Below are positions 52,442 through 60,581 of a DNA stretch of 64,000 nt, piece after piece. This DNA is from an uncultured Alphaproteobacteria bacterium (GTDB taxonomy: Bacteria; Pseudomonadota; Alphaproteobacteria; MPNO01; UBA2964). The notes below the pieces were generated by a model, which searched no databases, had not been told where the DNA came from, and saw only the letters and a program-made list of their open reading frames with translations. The position numbers and the translations under genes were made by a program. The DNA lies in contig OX638326.1 in the NCBI GenBank assembly GCA_951812775.1, forward strand, positions 152,151-216,150, in the 5' to 3' direction. Each line of letters starts with the position of its first letter. Position 1 is the stretch's first letter.

Positions 52442-52846
52442 TCATCCGAGAAATTTTTCCAACCGCGCTAATAGATTTTTGTTTTGCTTTGTCTCGCATT
52501 CCCAAATGACTAAAGCTCCCCATTCCATCTCTGCCAACCGCGTTAGATTGTGCCCGTCTCTCTCGATGTTGCGGTCGAGTTTTTCTTTCCAAAATTCCGT
52601 ATTGGTGGCGGGTCTTTTGGCTTTCGAACATTCATGTTGATGCCAGAAGCAACCATGGACAAAAATTACCTTTTTGCGTGATGCGAATACGATATCCGGT
52701 TTTCCCGGCAATTCCTTTCGGTGAAGTCTGTAACGATACCCTGCGCCGTGTAAAAGTCGTCGTACGGTCATTTCCGGAGCGGTATCCTTTGCTGTAACTT
52801 TCCCCATAAGGTCGCTGCGTTGTTCGGGTGTCAGGTGGTCTGCCAT
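52442..52846 (-). CDS. vsr: very short patch repair endonuclease Vsr
   Basis: 134 residues. It nicks 5' of the T in T:G mismatches arising from deaminated 5-methylcytosine. Catalytic Asp51 lies in 'PGKPDIVFASRKKVIFVHGC', with His64 and His69 in 'HGCFWHQHECSKAKRPATN', and the zinc ligands Cys66, His71, Cys73 and Cys117 are all present at the E. coli numbering. The residue before His64 is Val, where the E. coli enzyme has Thr. Convergent with dcm. Besides repair it is the only nuclease-like protein in the island. Confidence 0.94.
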   Translation of the reverse strand: MADHLTPEQRSDLMGKVTAKDTAPEMTVRRLLHGAGYRYRLHRKELPGKPDIVFASRKKVIFVHGCFWHQHECSKAKRPATNTEFWKEKLDRNIERDGHNLTRLAEMEWGALVIWECETKQNKNLLARLEKFLG

Positions 52847-52956
52847 GGCCGATTCTTACGGATACACTCACGCATCTTCATTGAACAATTCGTCGAAACG
52901 CATGTAACTTTCAGTTTATGTCTTCAGGGGTATTCAAAGTATGAGCGACAGCGAAA

Positions 52957-53151
52957 GTGCGGACAAACTTTTCCTGCGATTTCATGGAAGAGATGCGATT
53001 TGTCTTTAACAATCCAAGTAACGACGCCTTCGGCATCGATAACATCGAAATTGCGGCAAGTGCAGCGGTTGCCGAACCGGGAACAGTTTTGATTTTTAGT
53101 CTCGGATTTGCGGGTATGACGTTTGCACGGCGGCGTACAATAAAAGGGTAG
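52957..53151 (+). pseudogene. C-terminal remnant of a PEP-CTERM protein
   Basis: About 50 meaningful codons: 'EMRFVFNNPSNDAFGIDNI' then the sorting tail 'AEPGTVLIFSLGFAGMTFAR' and a basic end. A true PEP-CTERM protein needs an N-terminal signal peptide and a much longer ectodomain, which are missing; the frame has a stop at 52942. The boundary falls beside the modification island, which probably replaced or displaced the rest. Confidence 0.7.
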
Positions 53152-53177
53152 TCTCCCGAATTATAAGAGACGGTTGT

Positions 53178-53210
53178 AACGGCGGTTCCTCGGGGCTGCC
53201 GTTTTCTTTT
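53178..53210 (+). terminator. terminator after the PEP-CTERM remnant
   Basis: Stem AACGGC (53178-53183) / GCCGTT (53198-53203) followed by a T-rich run to 53210. It ends the transcript of the former PEP-CTERM gene. Confidence 0.7.
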
Positions 53211-53294
53211 GCCTGTTAGCTGCCTATTTCTGATCGTAAGGCTAGATCGAAGAAGAAAGTGCATGCCCAATTTTCCAACGTTACGGCAAACGAA

Positions 53295-53328
53295 AAAAGG
53301 GCCTGATCATTTCAATGCAGGCCCTTTT
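53295..53328 (-). terminator. terminator downstream of tRNA-Asn
   Basis: Perfect 11-bp arms AAAAGGGCCTG (53295-53305) and CAGGCCCTTTT (53318-53328). On the minus strand it follows the tRNA-Asn 3' end by 5 bp and runs into a T tract, so it should end that transcript. It may work in both directions. Confidence 0.85.
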
Positions 53329-53332
53329 ATAT

Positions 53333-53408
53333 TGGCTCCCCGGGCCGGACTCGAACCAGCGACAAGGCGGTTAACAGCCGCCTGCTCTACCAACTGAGCT
53401 ACCGGGGA
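53333..53408 (-). tRNA. tRNA-Asn (anticodon GTT)
   Basis: Minus-strand cloverleaf of 76 nt: acceptor TCCCCGG/CCGGGGA, D-arm GCTCAGTTGGTAGAGC, anticodon stem GGCGG with loop CTGTTAA, T-arm GCTGGTTCGAGTCCGGC and encoded CCA. Marks the right limit of the accessory region. Confidence 0.96.
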
Positions 53409-53564
53409 TCAGGCTTGTCCATGGAACAAACCGTAAATCGGTTCGCGCTATATAGCAAAGCGTAAACCATAACGCCAACCCCTTAACGAGCTATGATCAA
53501 AAGTGATAGTTTTCGGCGTCACGTGTAGCCTGTTATTAGAGGATTTGTCGGAGAGGAGAATCAA

Positions 53565-53957
53565 ATGGCAATCGGTTACAAGCAGCTGATTGAAGAGGCC
53601 CGAGCGGAGATAGAAAACCTGCCAGCAAAGGACGCGCTAACGGAACATGGCAGTGATAATACCGTCTTTGTTGATATTCGCGATGTCCGCGAGCTGGAAC
53701 GCGAAGGGATGATCCCTGATGCGTTTAGTGCGCCACGTGGCATGTTGGAATTCTGGTTTGATCCGGACAGCCCGTATCACAAGGATATCTTCTCGTCGGG
53801 CAAGCGATTGGTCTTCTATTGCGCATCGGGTTGGCGGTCAGCCCTCGCGACCCAGACGGCGCGGAAGATGGGGCTAGAGAATGTCGCCCATATTGATGGC
53901 GGGTTTACGGCCTGGAAGGAAGCTGGCGGCGAGGTCGCGGAACGCAAACGCAAATAA
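53565..53957 (+). CDS. single-domain rhodanese-like protein
   Basis: 130 residues. 'NTVFVDIRDVRELEREGMIP' leads to the active-site loop 'LVFYCASGWRSALATQTAR', with the catalytic Cys in C-A-S-G-W-R, and 'VAHIDGGFTAWKEAGGEV'. It is a cytosolic sulfur-transfer or thiol-handling protein. Its ribosome binding site GGAGAGGAG is strong. Followed by a 15-bp imperfect tandem repeat before the TPP-enzyme genes. Confidence 0.9.
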   Translation: MAIGYKQLIEEARAEIENLPAKDALTEHGSDNTVFVDIRDVRELEREGMIPDAFSAPRGMLEFWFDPDSPYHKDIFSSGKRLVFYCASGWRSALATQTARKMGLENVAHIDGGFTAWKEAGGEVAERKRK

Positions 53958-53968
53958 CGTCGTAGCAC

Positions 53969-53995
53969 CGTTTGACTTGCCCGCGTTTGACTTGC
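53969..53995. repeat. 15-bp-period tandem repeat in the rhodanese-TPP intergenic gap
   Basis: CGTTTGACTTGC occurs at 53969-53980 and 53984-53995, separated by CCG, giving a period of 15. Non-coding. Confidence 0.85.
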
Positions 53996-54048
53996 GGATG
54001 TGGCGATGATTAGCTCCAGAAAATGATAACGGTTCAGGGAGATAATAG

Positions 54049-54612
54049 GTGGACAGTAATTTAGAAGCATCAGTTCGGTCGGCGGCGCGATCCGTTGAGA
54101 CCGGCTATTCTGCTGAGGTTGCGCAGGAGATCGTTGATAACTGCGTTGACGCAGGAATTTCTTTAGTCGCGAGCCTGCCGGATGACTGGATTGCACATTC
54201 GATCGCGTCCTTTGAACAGGATGAACGCATCAATCACGTACCGGTTAATCGGGAAGAGTCTGCGCTTGGGCTGTGTTCCGGCGCTTTTCTGGCAGGAACC
54301 GGTTCAGCGGCGCTGATGGGTGCCTCCGGCCTGATGACGTTGGTCTACGGCATTACCAAAATTAACTACACCTATGAAATTCCACTTTTCTTTTTGATCA
54401 CGCATCGCGGAACATTTGATGACGGCGCAAAGTTTCATGTCTCGAACGGGCTCTATCTCGAAGACGTCATGAAATCGATCAACCTGCCATACACCATCAT
54501 CAATAGCAGGGATGAGATGCCGATGATCGGAGAGGCCTATCATCACTCCCGCAAGATTAGCCGCCCAACGGTGGCTGTGTTGCCAAAGAAACTGCTGCAG
54601 GGGAAGGTGTGA
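54049..54612 (+). CDS. TPP-dependent decarboxylase, alpha (PYR-domain) subunit, ComD-like
   Basis: 187 residues from a GTG with AGGGAG upstream. The TPP-enzyme N-terminal (PYR) domain is shown by 'HVPVNREESALGLCSGAFLA', with the catalytic Glu in N-R-E-E, and 'GSAALMGASGLMTLVYGITK'. 'YEIPLFFLITHRGTFDDGAK' matches sulfopyruvate or phosphonopyruvate decarboxylase alpha subunits. It pairs with the next gene, one base after its stop, to form a heteromeric 2-oxoacid decarboxylase. The substrate is not certain. Confidence 0.83.
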   Translation: MDSNLEASVRSAARSVETGYSAEVAQEIVDNCVDAGISLVASLPDDWIAHSIASFEQDERINHVPVNREESALGLCSGAFLAGTGSAALMGASGLMTLVYGITKINYTYEIPLFFLITHRGTFDDGAKFHVSNGLYLEDVMKSINLPYTIINSRDEMPMIGEAYHHSRKISRPTVAVLPKKLLQGKV

Positions 54613-54613
54613 T

Positions 54614-55219
54614 ATGCAATACGATGAAGCAATCGCTTATATCGCGAGCCGTTGGGAAGACGAGCTTGTTGTAACCTCTGCCGGAACGACCTCCGAGCTG
54701 TGGCATGCTGAAACGGGTGATACCGAACGGGTCTTTTATCTTGAAGCGTCAATGAGTTTGTCATCGGTGTTTGCCTGCGGTATCGCGCAGGGCGTCGGCG
54801 ATAAACCGGTTTGGGTGTTTAGTGGCGATGGCGCGTTCTGCATGAATCCCGGGATGCTCCAGGTCGAACGTCAAATGAACCTGCCAAACCTCAAACACTT
54901 CATGGTCTCCAACCGGGTTTATGGCTCGACATCCAATGTACCACTGCCAGGCCGTGTCGATAATGATTATCCGGCTATTGCCAGAGGGTTTGGAATTGAA
55001 CGGGTCTATTCATTTGGATCGATGAATGAACTTACCGCAACGTTTGATGAGGCGGTGCTGGAAGAGGGGCATACCTTTATCCATCTTGAAGTCGAACCAA
55101 TGGATTATCGCGGGGCTTCGCCGCCGATGGATGGTCCAGAGGTGAAATTTCGCTTCGGGCGCTACGTAGAGCGGGTGACCGGGAATCAGATCTTTACGGC
55201 GCCTCTGGATCACGATTAA
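54614..55219 (+). CDS. TPP-dependent decarboxylase, beta (TPP-domain) subunit, ComE-like
   Basis: 201 residues. The pyrophosphate/Mg motif 'FSGDGAFCMNPGMLQVERQM' opens with G-D-G and runs to the Asn/Ser region 'LKHFMVSNRVYGSTSNVPLP'. 'SMSLSSVFACGIAQGVGDKP' precedes it. Together with the alpha subunit it should decarboxylate a sulfo-, phosphono- or related 2-oxoacid in the cytosol. The GGGGAAGG ribosome binding site lies within the end of the alpha gene. The XRE regulator follows. Confidence 0.85.
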   Translation: MQYDEAIAYIASRWEDELVVTSAGTTSELWHAETGDTERVFYLEASMSLSSVFACGIAQGVGDKPVWVFSGDGAFCMNPGMLQVERQMNLPNLKHFMVSNRVYGSTSNVPLPGRVDNDYPAIARGFGIERVYSFGSMNELTATFDEAVLEEGHTFIHLEVEPMDYRGASPPMDGPEVKFRFGRYVERVTGNQIFTAPLDHD

Positions 55220-55234
55220 TCGGGAAGCCGTCTC

Positions 55235-56119
55235 TTGCCTTTCAGATTTGATGATATTGGGAACCGGCTAAAGGCTTTTCGGCTTGGGTCGGGGCTGAGT
55301 GCCGATGAGATCGCGGCGCAAATCGGTATCTCCCGGGCAGCGCTCTATCGTTATGAAAAAGGCGAGGTCGCCAAGATCGAGACGCTGGATCGCATGGCCA
55401 CATTGCTGTGTGTTTCGGTCCCAACGCTTTTGGGAGTTGGCGTTGAATATATGGCATCCGCTGTATCGTTTTTTGAGCGGATGCGTCAGATCGAAGAAAC
55501 AGCTGAACATATCATCGTTTCATCTGGCCCGGTTTCCTATCTCCTGACCTCCCATAAATACGACGATTACCTTGAAAAGGTTTTGTCTGAGAGTGTTCCA
55601 AAGGGGGATGACGGTGGCAAACCGGGGCTGGAGACCGTTGCCGAGCTGATGAATATTCTCAAGCAGCGCAAGGAGGCCTATCGGAGACGCCAACCCAGTA
55701 TCGTCACCGTTATTGCAGCGGATGAATTACGCCGCTTTCTACGGAACGGCATGGTCGGCAAAGTCGATATGCCGGCACGGACCCGCAGTAAGAGGCGGGA
55801 ACGGTCTGTCGAAGAAATGGAACGGGTCGCGAAGTTCATGGAAGATGAACCGATCGGTGTACAAATCGGCATCGTCGAAGACACCTTACCCAGGACCAGT
55901 TTTCAGATATTTCGGCAACCTGATCGTTTGGTCTTGGCAGTGAGCCCATATCGCTTGGGGGAAAACCCCAATATCCGTGTCGGCGTTGGCATGATCACCT
56001 CGGCACCAGAAGCTATTGAACTTCACGAACAGACCGCTGAGAATTTATGGAAGCGGGCGCTGAAGGGCCGGGACGCCGCCGAATTTACCCGTAAAGCGAT
56101 AAAGCGCTACGCCGCCTGA
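55235..56119 (+). CDS. XRE-family transcriptional regulator
   Basis: 294 residues starting at TTG (GGGAAG upstream). Residues 8-60 are an XRE helix-turn-helix: 'RLKAFRLGSGLSADEIAAQI' and 'ISRAALYRYEKGEVAKIETL'. The remaining 230 residues are a helical and beta domain with no family I can name, presumably a ligand or oligomerisation domain. It directly follows the two TPP-decarboxylase genes and most likely controls them in answer to their substrate. Confidence 0.85.
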   Translation: MPFRFDDIGNRLKAFRLGSGLSADEIAAQIGISRAALYRYEKGEVAKIETLDRMATLLCVSVPTLLGVGVEYMASAVSFFERMRQIEETAEHIIVSSGPVSYLLTSHKYDDYLEKVLSESVPKGDDGGKPGLETVAELMNILKQRKEAYRRRQPSIVTVIAADELRRFLRNGMVGKVDMPARTRSKRRERSVEEMERVAKFMEDEPIGVQIGIVEDTLPRTSFQIFRQPDRLVLAVSPYRLGENPNIRVGVGMITSAPEAIELHEQTAENLWKRALKGRDAAEFTRKAIKRYAA

Positions 56120-56316
56120 ATTTACAAAATATACCATTGAGATTTGGCGGATTGAAATTTGTCCTTGAATCCTATATGGTTAGCTCATTCTGATCATATG
56201 GATCGGTAATTCGTTTCTCCAATTTTAGTATGCGTTGAGCAGATTTTTAGTCGCTTTTAAAGCGATGGATATTTGATTCCGGTGGTGATTTCACGTTCCG
56301 GAAAGCAGAGGGCGAC

Positions 56317-57615
56317 ATGAATACCCGCGTTCACCATTTCCCGCAGACCACGGAGTTTGACCGTAAGGCGCGCCATGCGATGGCGTCCAAAATATTTGAT
56401 GACCTTCGTGAAATGAGTATCGATGGGCCAGGAGTCAGTCGGGCGACTTATGGCCCCGGCGAAACGACTGCCATGAAATATTGTGCAGATATGGCACAAT
56501 CGGAAGGCTTGTCGAGTTACTATGATGACGCCGCTAATCTGGTTATTGAATTCCCAGGTAAAGAGCCCCACGAGCCGGTCTTGATCTGCGGATCGCATCT
56601 GGATTCGGTACCACAAGGTGGGAATTTTGACGGCGCTGCCGGTGTCGTCGCGGGCTTGATCGCCTTAATTCGAATGAAGCGGGAAGGTGTTGTCCCGCCA
56701 AGAACAATTCGGGTCATGGCGCTACGCGGAGAAGAAAGTGCGTGGTTTGGACAGTGTTATCTGGGCTCAGGAGCTTTGTTCGGGAATTTGACGAAGGATG
56801 ATCTCGAACGGACTCATCGTTCAACCGGCAGATCTCTTGAAAGCTACATGGCAGAGGCTGGTGCCAAAACCGACACCATTCTCGCGGGTGACAAGTTGAT
56901 CGACGCTTCCTCAGTTGCGGCCTATATCGAGCTTCATATTGAGCAGGGACCGGTGATGGTCGCCCGCGATATGCCGGTTGCTGTCGTCACAGGGCTTCGT
57001 GGCAATATCAGACACCAGAAAATCGTTTGCCAGGGCGATGCGGGACATGCCGGTGCGGTTCCGCGGTGGTTACGCCACGATGCTGTGTTTGCCACGGCTG
57101 ATCTGCTGCATCGGTTTGATTCTCACTGGGCTGCCCTGCAGGAGCGGGGCATGGACCTTGTCGTGACGACCGGCATGTTGACGACAAATGCTGATGATCA
57201 TGCAATGTCACGGATTCCTGGTGAATGTCAGTTCTGTCTTGAGATCAGAAGTCAGAGCATCGACACTCTTGAAGCCTTTTACCAGCTGGTACGTACGGAG
57301 GCCGATAGCGTGGCACGGGAACGAGGCGTTCAGTTCGAATTTGATGAACGAAGCCTGGCTTCACCCGCGGTGATGGATGATCGGTGGATTAAACATCTTC
57401 TGGAATGTTGTGAAAAGAACGGGTTGGAAGCTGAGCCGATCCCAAGCGGGGCAGGGCACGATGCAGCTGTCTTCGCTAATGCCGGTGTGCCTTCAGCGAT
57501 GATTTTTGTTCGTAACGAAAATGGTTCTCACAACCCAAATGAATCGATGGAGGTCGAAGATTTCATGTATGGTGTAGATGTACTCCATACTGCATTACTT
57601 GAACCTCCATTGTGA
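56317..57615 (+). CDS. M20-family amidase/carbamoylase (allantoate amidohydrolase type)
   Basis: 432 residues. The binuclear Zn site is visible in 'LICGSHLDSVPQGGNFDGAA' (His, Asp), 'RVMALRGEESAWFGQCYLGS' (Glu-Glu) and 'IELHIEQGPVM' (His, Glu). The dimerisation domain is around 'IRHQKIVCQGDAGHAGAVPR' and 'PSGAGHDAAVFANAGVPSAM' is near the end. This is the N-carbamoyl-amino-acid hydrolase / ureidoglycolate-allantoate group, so it may act in hydantoin, purine or pyrimidine breakdown. The pyrC start overlaps its stop by 4 bp. Confidence 0.9.
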   Translation: MNTRVHHFPQTTEFDRKARHAMASKIFDDLREMSIDGPGVSRATYGPGETTAMKYCADMAQSEGLSSYYDDAANLVIEFPGKEPHEPVLICGSHLDSVPQGGNFDGAAGVVAGLIALIRMKREGVVPPRTIRVMALRGEESAWFGQCYLGSGALFGNLTKDDLERTHRSTGRSLESYMAEAGAKTDTILAGDKLIDASSVAAYIELHIEQGPVMVARDMPVAVVTGLRGNIRHQKIVCQGDAGHAGAVPRWLRHDAVFATADLLHRFDSHWAALQERGMDLVVTTGMLTTNADDHAMSRIPGECQFCLEIRSQSIDTLEAFYQLVRTEADSVARERGVQFEFDERSLASPAVMDDRWIKHLLECCEKNGLEAEPIPSGAGHDAAVFANAGVPSAMIFVRNENGSHNPNESMEVEDFMYGVDVLHTALLEPPL

Positions 57616-58667
57616 CCTCATCCCTAAATAAAATAACCATTTTACGACCAGACGATTGGCACCTGCATCTGCGGGATGGCATCACGTTGTCAACGGTATT
57701 GCCATATACGGCTGAGCATTTTCGTCGGGCCATTGTGATGCCCAATTTGACGCCTCCTGTGACGACGACGGAACAGGCAATCGGGTATCGGGAGAGAATT
57801 CTGGCGGCACTTCCAAAAGGCTCTGACTTTGAACCTTTGATGACCTGTTACATGACGGATGATACAGATCCGGATGAAGTAGAGAAGGGATTCCGTGAAG
57901 ACGTTTTTACGGCCGTCAAACTATATCCGGCACAGGCGACGACGAATTCTGAATTTGGGGTTAGTGCCTGGGATAATATTCGAAATGTTCTGGCCAGAAT
58001 GGAAAAGATCGGAATGCCGCTTCTAATCCATGGTGAGGAAGCAGATCCGGAAATCGATATTTTTGACCGTGAAGCGGTATTTATTGATCGTGTTCTTAAA
58101 AATTGGATACGGGATTATCCAGAGCTCAAAATTGTCTTGGAGCATATTACCACCAAAGATGGTGCTGATTTTGTTCGGCATGCCGGCAAGAATATCGGTG
58201 CAACTGTAACCCCGCACCATCTGGTCATTAACCGGAATGACATTTTGGCGGGCGGGATCAGACCACATCTCTATTGCTTGCCAATCGCCAAGCGTGAAAT
58301 ACACCGCATAGCATTACGAGAAGCGGTGACGTCGGGTGATCGTTCGTTTTTTCTCGGAACTGATTCGGCACCACATCCCATTAGTGCCAAAGAAACCGAT
58401 TGCGGTTGTGCGGGGATTTTCAATGTCGCAAATGCGATAGAAGTCTATGCAGGGGTGTTCGATGAGATGGATGCCCTGGATCATTTCGAGGCTTTTACCT
58501 CCCGGAATGGCCCTGATTTTTATGGATTAGAGAGCAATTCCGGCACGATGACGCTCGAACGCAAAACGCAAAGAATCATGGGCGATATCGAGATTCCAGG
58601 CGAAAATGATTCGATCCGGCCCTTCCTCTCCGGTGAGGAATTAGGTTGGTCGATAACCAAAGATTGA
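57612..58667 (+). CDS. pyrC: dihydroorotase (class II, about 350 residues)
   Basis: 351 residues from GTG 57612, overlapping the carbamoylase stop. Zn ligands: 'PDDWHLHLRDGITLSTVLP' (H-x-H), the carbamylated Lys in 'FTAVKLYPAQATTNSEFGV', His of 'LLIHGEEAD', 'VLEHITTKDGADFV' and the final Asp in 'FLGTDSAPH'. It closes carbamoyl-aspartate to dihydroorotate, step three of pyrimidine synthesis. pyrE follows 93 bp later in the same direction. Confidence 0.95.
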   Translation: MTSSLNKITILRPDDWHLHLRDGITLSTVLPYTAEHFRRAIVMPNLTPPVTTTEQAIGYRERILAALPKGSDFEPLMTCYMTDDTDPDEVEKGFREDVFTAVKLYPAQATTNSEFGVSAWDNIRNVLARMEKIGMPLLIHGEEADPEIDIFDREAVFIDRVLKNWIRDYPELKIVLEHITTKDGADFVRHAGKNIGATVTPHHLVINRNDILAGGIRPHLYCLPIAKREIHRIALREAVTSGDRSFFLGTDSAPHPISAKETDCGCAGIFNVANAIEVYAGVFDEMDALDHFEAFTSRNGPDFYGLESNSGTMTLERKTQRIMGDIEIPGENDSIRPFLSGEELGWSITKD

Positions 58668-58760
58668 GCCATTTGTGCGGGGTTGGGCAACCCGATATAA
58701 AGAACGACAATATCGATAATGACGTGCGAAATGCACTCTTGGATGTGAGGAGACAAATCG

Positions 58761-59459
58761 ATGGCAGTGGGTGGAGCATTTCCGGATAAATCCCTAATTG
58801 CAGAATTGACGGCGAAGATGCTGCTGGAAGTCGAAGCGGTTCAGTTTAATTCTGAAAAACCCTTTATCTTTACCTCAGGCTGGGCGAGCCCGGTTTATAT
58901 TGATTGTCGACGTTTAATTTCATATCCCCGTCTGCGGCAGACCATCATCGATTTTGGCGCGTCGGTCATTCTTCGCGACGGCGGCTTCGAACAGTTTGAT
59001 ACTGTTGCAGGAGGTGAGACAGCGGGCATTCCATTTGCGGCCTGGATGGCAGACCGCCTGATGCTACCGATGCAATATGTGCGCAAACAGCCAAAAGGGT
59101 TTGGTCGCGATGCGCAAATTGAAGGACATCTGAAGGAAGGTGAACGCGTTCTGTTGGTTGAGGACTTAACAACTGACGGCCGAAGCAAAGCGAATTTCTG
59201 TAAGGCGCTGCGTGAAGCAGGCGCCATCGTCGAACATGTTTTTGTCGTGTTCCACTATGACATTTTTGACGAGAGCAAACAGGTCATGGATGACATGGGC
59301 GTTACTTTACACGCGCTTGCGACCTGGTGGGATGTTCTGAAAGTGGCCCAGGAAGCAGGACATTTCGAGCTAAGCACCATGACGGAAGTTGAAAAGTTCC
59401 TGAATAATCCAGCAAAATGGTCCGTTGAACATGGTGGTGTGGGCTCCGCACCATCCTGA
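58761..59459 (+). CDS. pyrE: orotate phosphoribosyltransferase
   Basis: 232 residues. The PRPP-binding motif is '[18 protein letters not shown]' (E-D-L-T-T-D-G), with '[20 protein letters not shown]' and '[19 protein letters not shown]' in the first half. Converts orotate and PRPP to orotidine-5'-phosphate. The start has GTGAGGAGAC upstream. It forms the pyrimidine pair with pyrC. Confidence 0.95.
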   Translation: MAVGGAFPDKSLIAELTAKMLLEVEAVQFNSEKPFIFTSGWASPVYIDCRRLISYPRLRQTIIDFGASVILRDGGFEQFDTVAGGETAGIPFAAWMADRLMLPMQYVRKQPKGFGRDAQIEGHLKEGERVLLVEDLTTDGRSKANFCKALREAGAIVEHVFVVFHYDIFDESKQVMDDMGVTLHALATWWDVLKVAQEAGHFELSTMTEVEKFLNNPAKWSVEHGGVGSAPS

Positions 59460-59606
59460 TCAATATCGCTCAGCACAATTGAACGATTGTACCAAACCTT
59501 AGCTCTATAAATTTGTTTCACAAAAATTTATGGTTAATGGTTTGTTATCGAGTTACATACAGACATATAGCTTGCAGATTTAGTTGATTGGATTTTGATG
59601 AGGTAG

Positions 59607-59680
59607 TGGAGGCCCGGGCCGGAATCGAACCGGCGTGCAAGGATTTGCAATCCTCTGGATAGCCACTCTCCCACCGAGCC
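59607..59680 (-). tRNA. tRNA-Cys (anticodon GCA)
   Basis: Minus-strand cloverleaf of 74 nt: acceptor GGCTCGG with its partner CCGGGCC, anticodon loop TTGCAAA in stem AGGAT/ATCCT, T-arm GCCGGTTCGATTCCGGC and encoded CCA. Confidence 0.95.
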
Positions 59681-59824
59681 ATGATGAAAATCGAGTGAAT
59701 TGATTTCGTAGCGCTTAATTAGGCTGTCTTGTGGTGCTGGGTCAAGCTGTCGACTGAATTGATGAAAAAGAAACGTGTAGTTGAATGTAAAATCTATATT
59801 GAATTGCACACGGGAACGGATCAA

Positions 59825-59858
59825 ATATTAACGATCACATGATATTAACGATCACATG
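59825..59858. repeat. 17-bp perfect tandem duplication upstream of PIMT
   Basis: Exact copies ATATTAACGATCACATG at 59825-59841 and 59842-59858, 38 bp before the PIMT start. It may fall in the promoter region. Confidence 0.93.
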
Positions 59859-59896
59859 CCAGGTCGCATAACGGAAAATAGTGATCAGAGGGTTTT

Positions 59897-60553
59897 ATGG
59901 TAGATTTCACGCAAGCTCGCAAAAACATGGTCGACTGCCAGCTCAGAACAAACAAAATTGTCGACAATACCTTAATTGACGCCTTCTTAAGTGTCCCCCG
60001 CGAGCTCTTTGTCGAGCCAAACCATCAGGCGGTTGCATACACTGACGTCGATGTTTCAGTAGGGTGCACCCGAAAACTGTTGGCGCCAATGGTTGTGGCA
60101 CAACTAATTCAGTCCCTGCAGGCGCAACCAAATGATGTGGCACTCGATGTTGGCTGTGCGACAGGGTATTCAAGCGCGATTCTCGCTAAACTTGTTGGAA
60201 CTGTCGTGGCACTTGAATCAGACAAAGAGCTAGCCGCGAAAGCGAATAGTAATTTTACGAACTTGGCCGTTGATAATGCGGCGGTTGTTGAAGGTTCGCT
60301 AAATGAGGGATATGCAACTCAAGGGCCGTATGACATCATCTGTGTTGAAGGCGCTATCTCCGAAATTCCGACACGACTGACGGATCAATTGGCGGAGGGT
60401 GGCCGTCTTTGTGCGGTTATCGATAAAGGTCAGGGTACAGGACAGGCTGTTCTTGTCGTCAAGAAAGGAAATACCGTTTCAAAACGGGTTCTCTTCGATT
60501 CAACAGTCTCTACCTTACCTGGATTTGAAGTTGAAAAAGGTTTTGTTTTCTAG
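59897..60553 (+). CDS. pcm: protein-L-isoaspartate O-methyltransferase family protein
   Basis: 218 residues. The SAM-binding core is 'DVALDVGCATGYSSAILAKL' (motif I) with 'VVALESDKELAAKANSNF' following; 'DCQLRTNKIVDNTLIDAFLS' and 'VPRELFVEPNHQAVAYTD' are PIMT-family openings. The N-terminal 'MVDCQLR' group is usually encoded next to tolC in alphaproteobacteria, as here, and its real substrate may not be isoaspartate. Named by homology only. Confidence 0.87.
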   Translation: MVDFTQARKNMVDCQLRTNKIVDNTLIDAFLSVPRELFVEPNHQAVAYTDVDVSVGCTRKLLAPMVVAQLIQSLQAQPNDVALDVGCATGYSSAILAKLVGTVVALESDKELAAKANSNFTNLAVDNAAVVEGSLNEGYATQGPYDIICVEGAISEIPTRLTDQLAEGGRLCAVIDKGQGTGQAVLVVKKGNTVSKRVLFDSTVSTLPGFEVEKGFVF

Positions 60554-60581
60554 CTATTTAGGTCGAACGGGAGTTAAAGGG

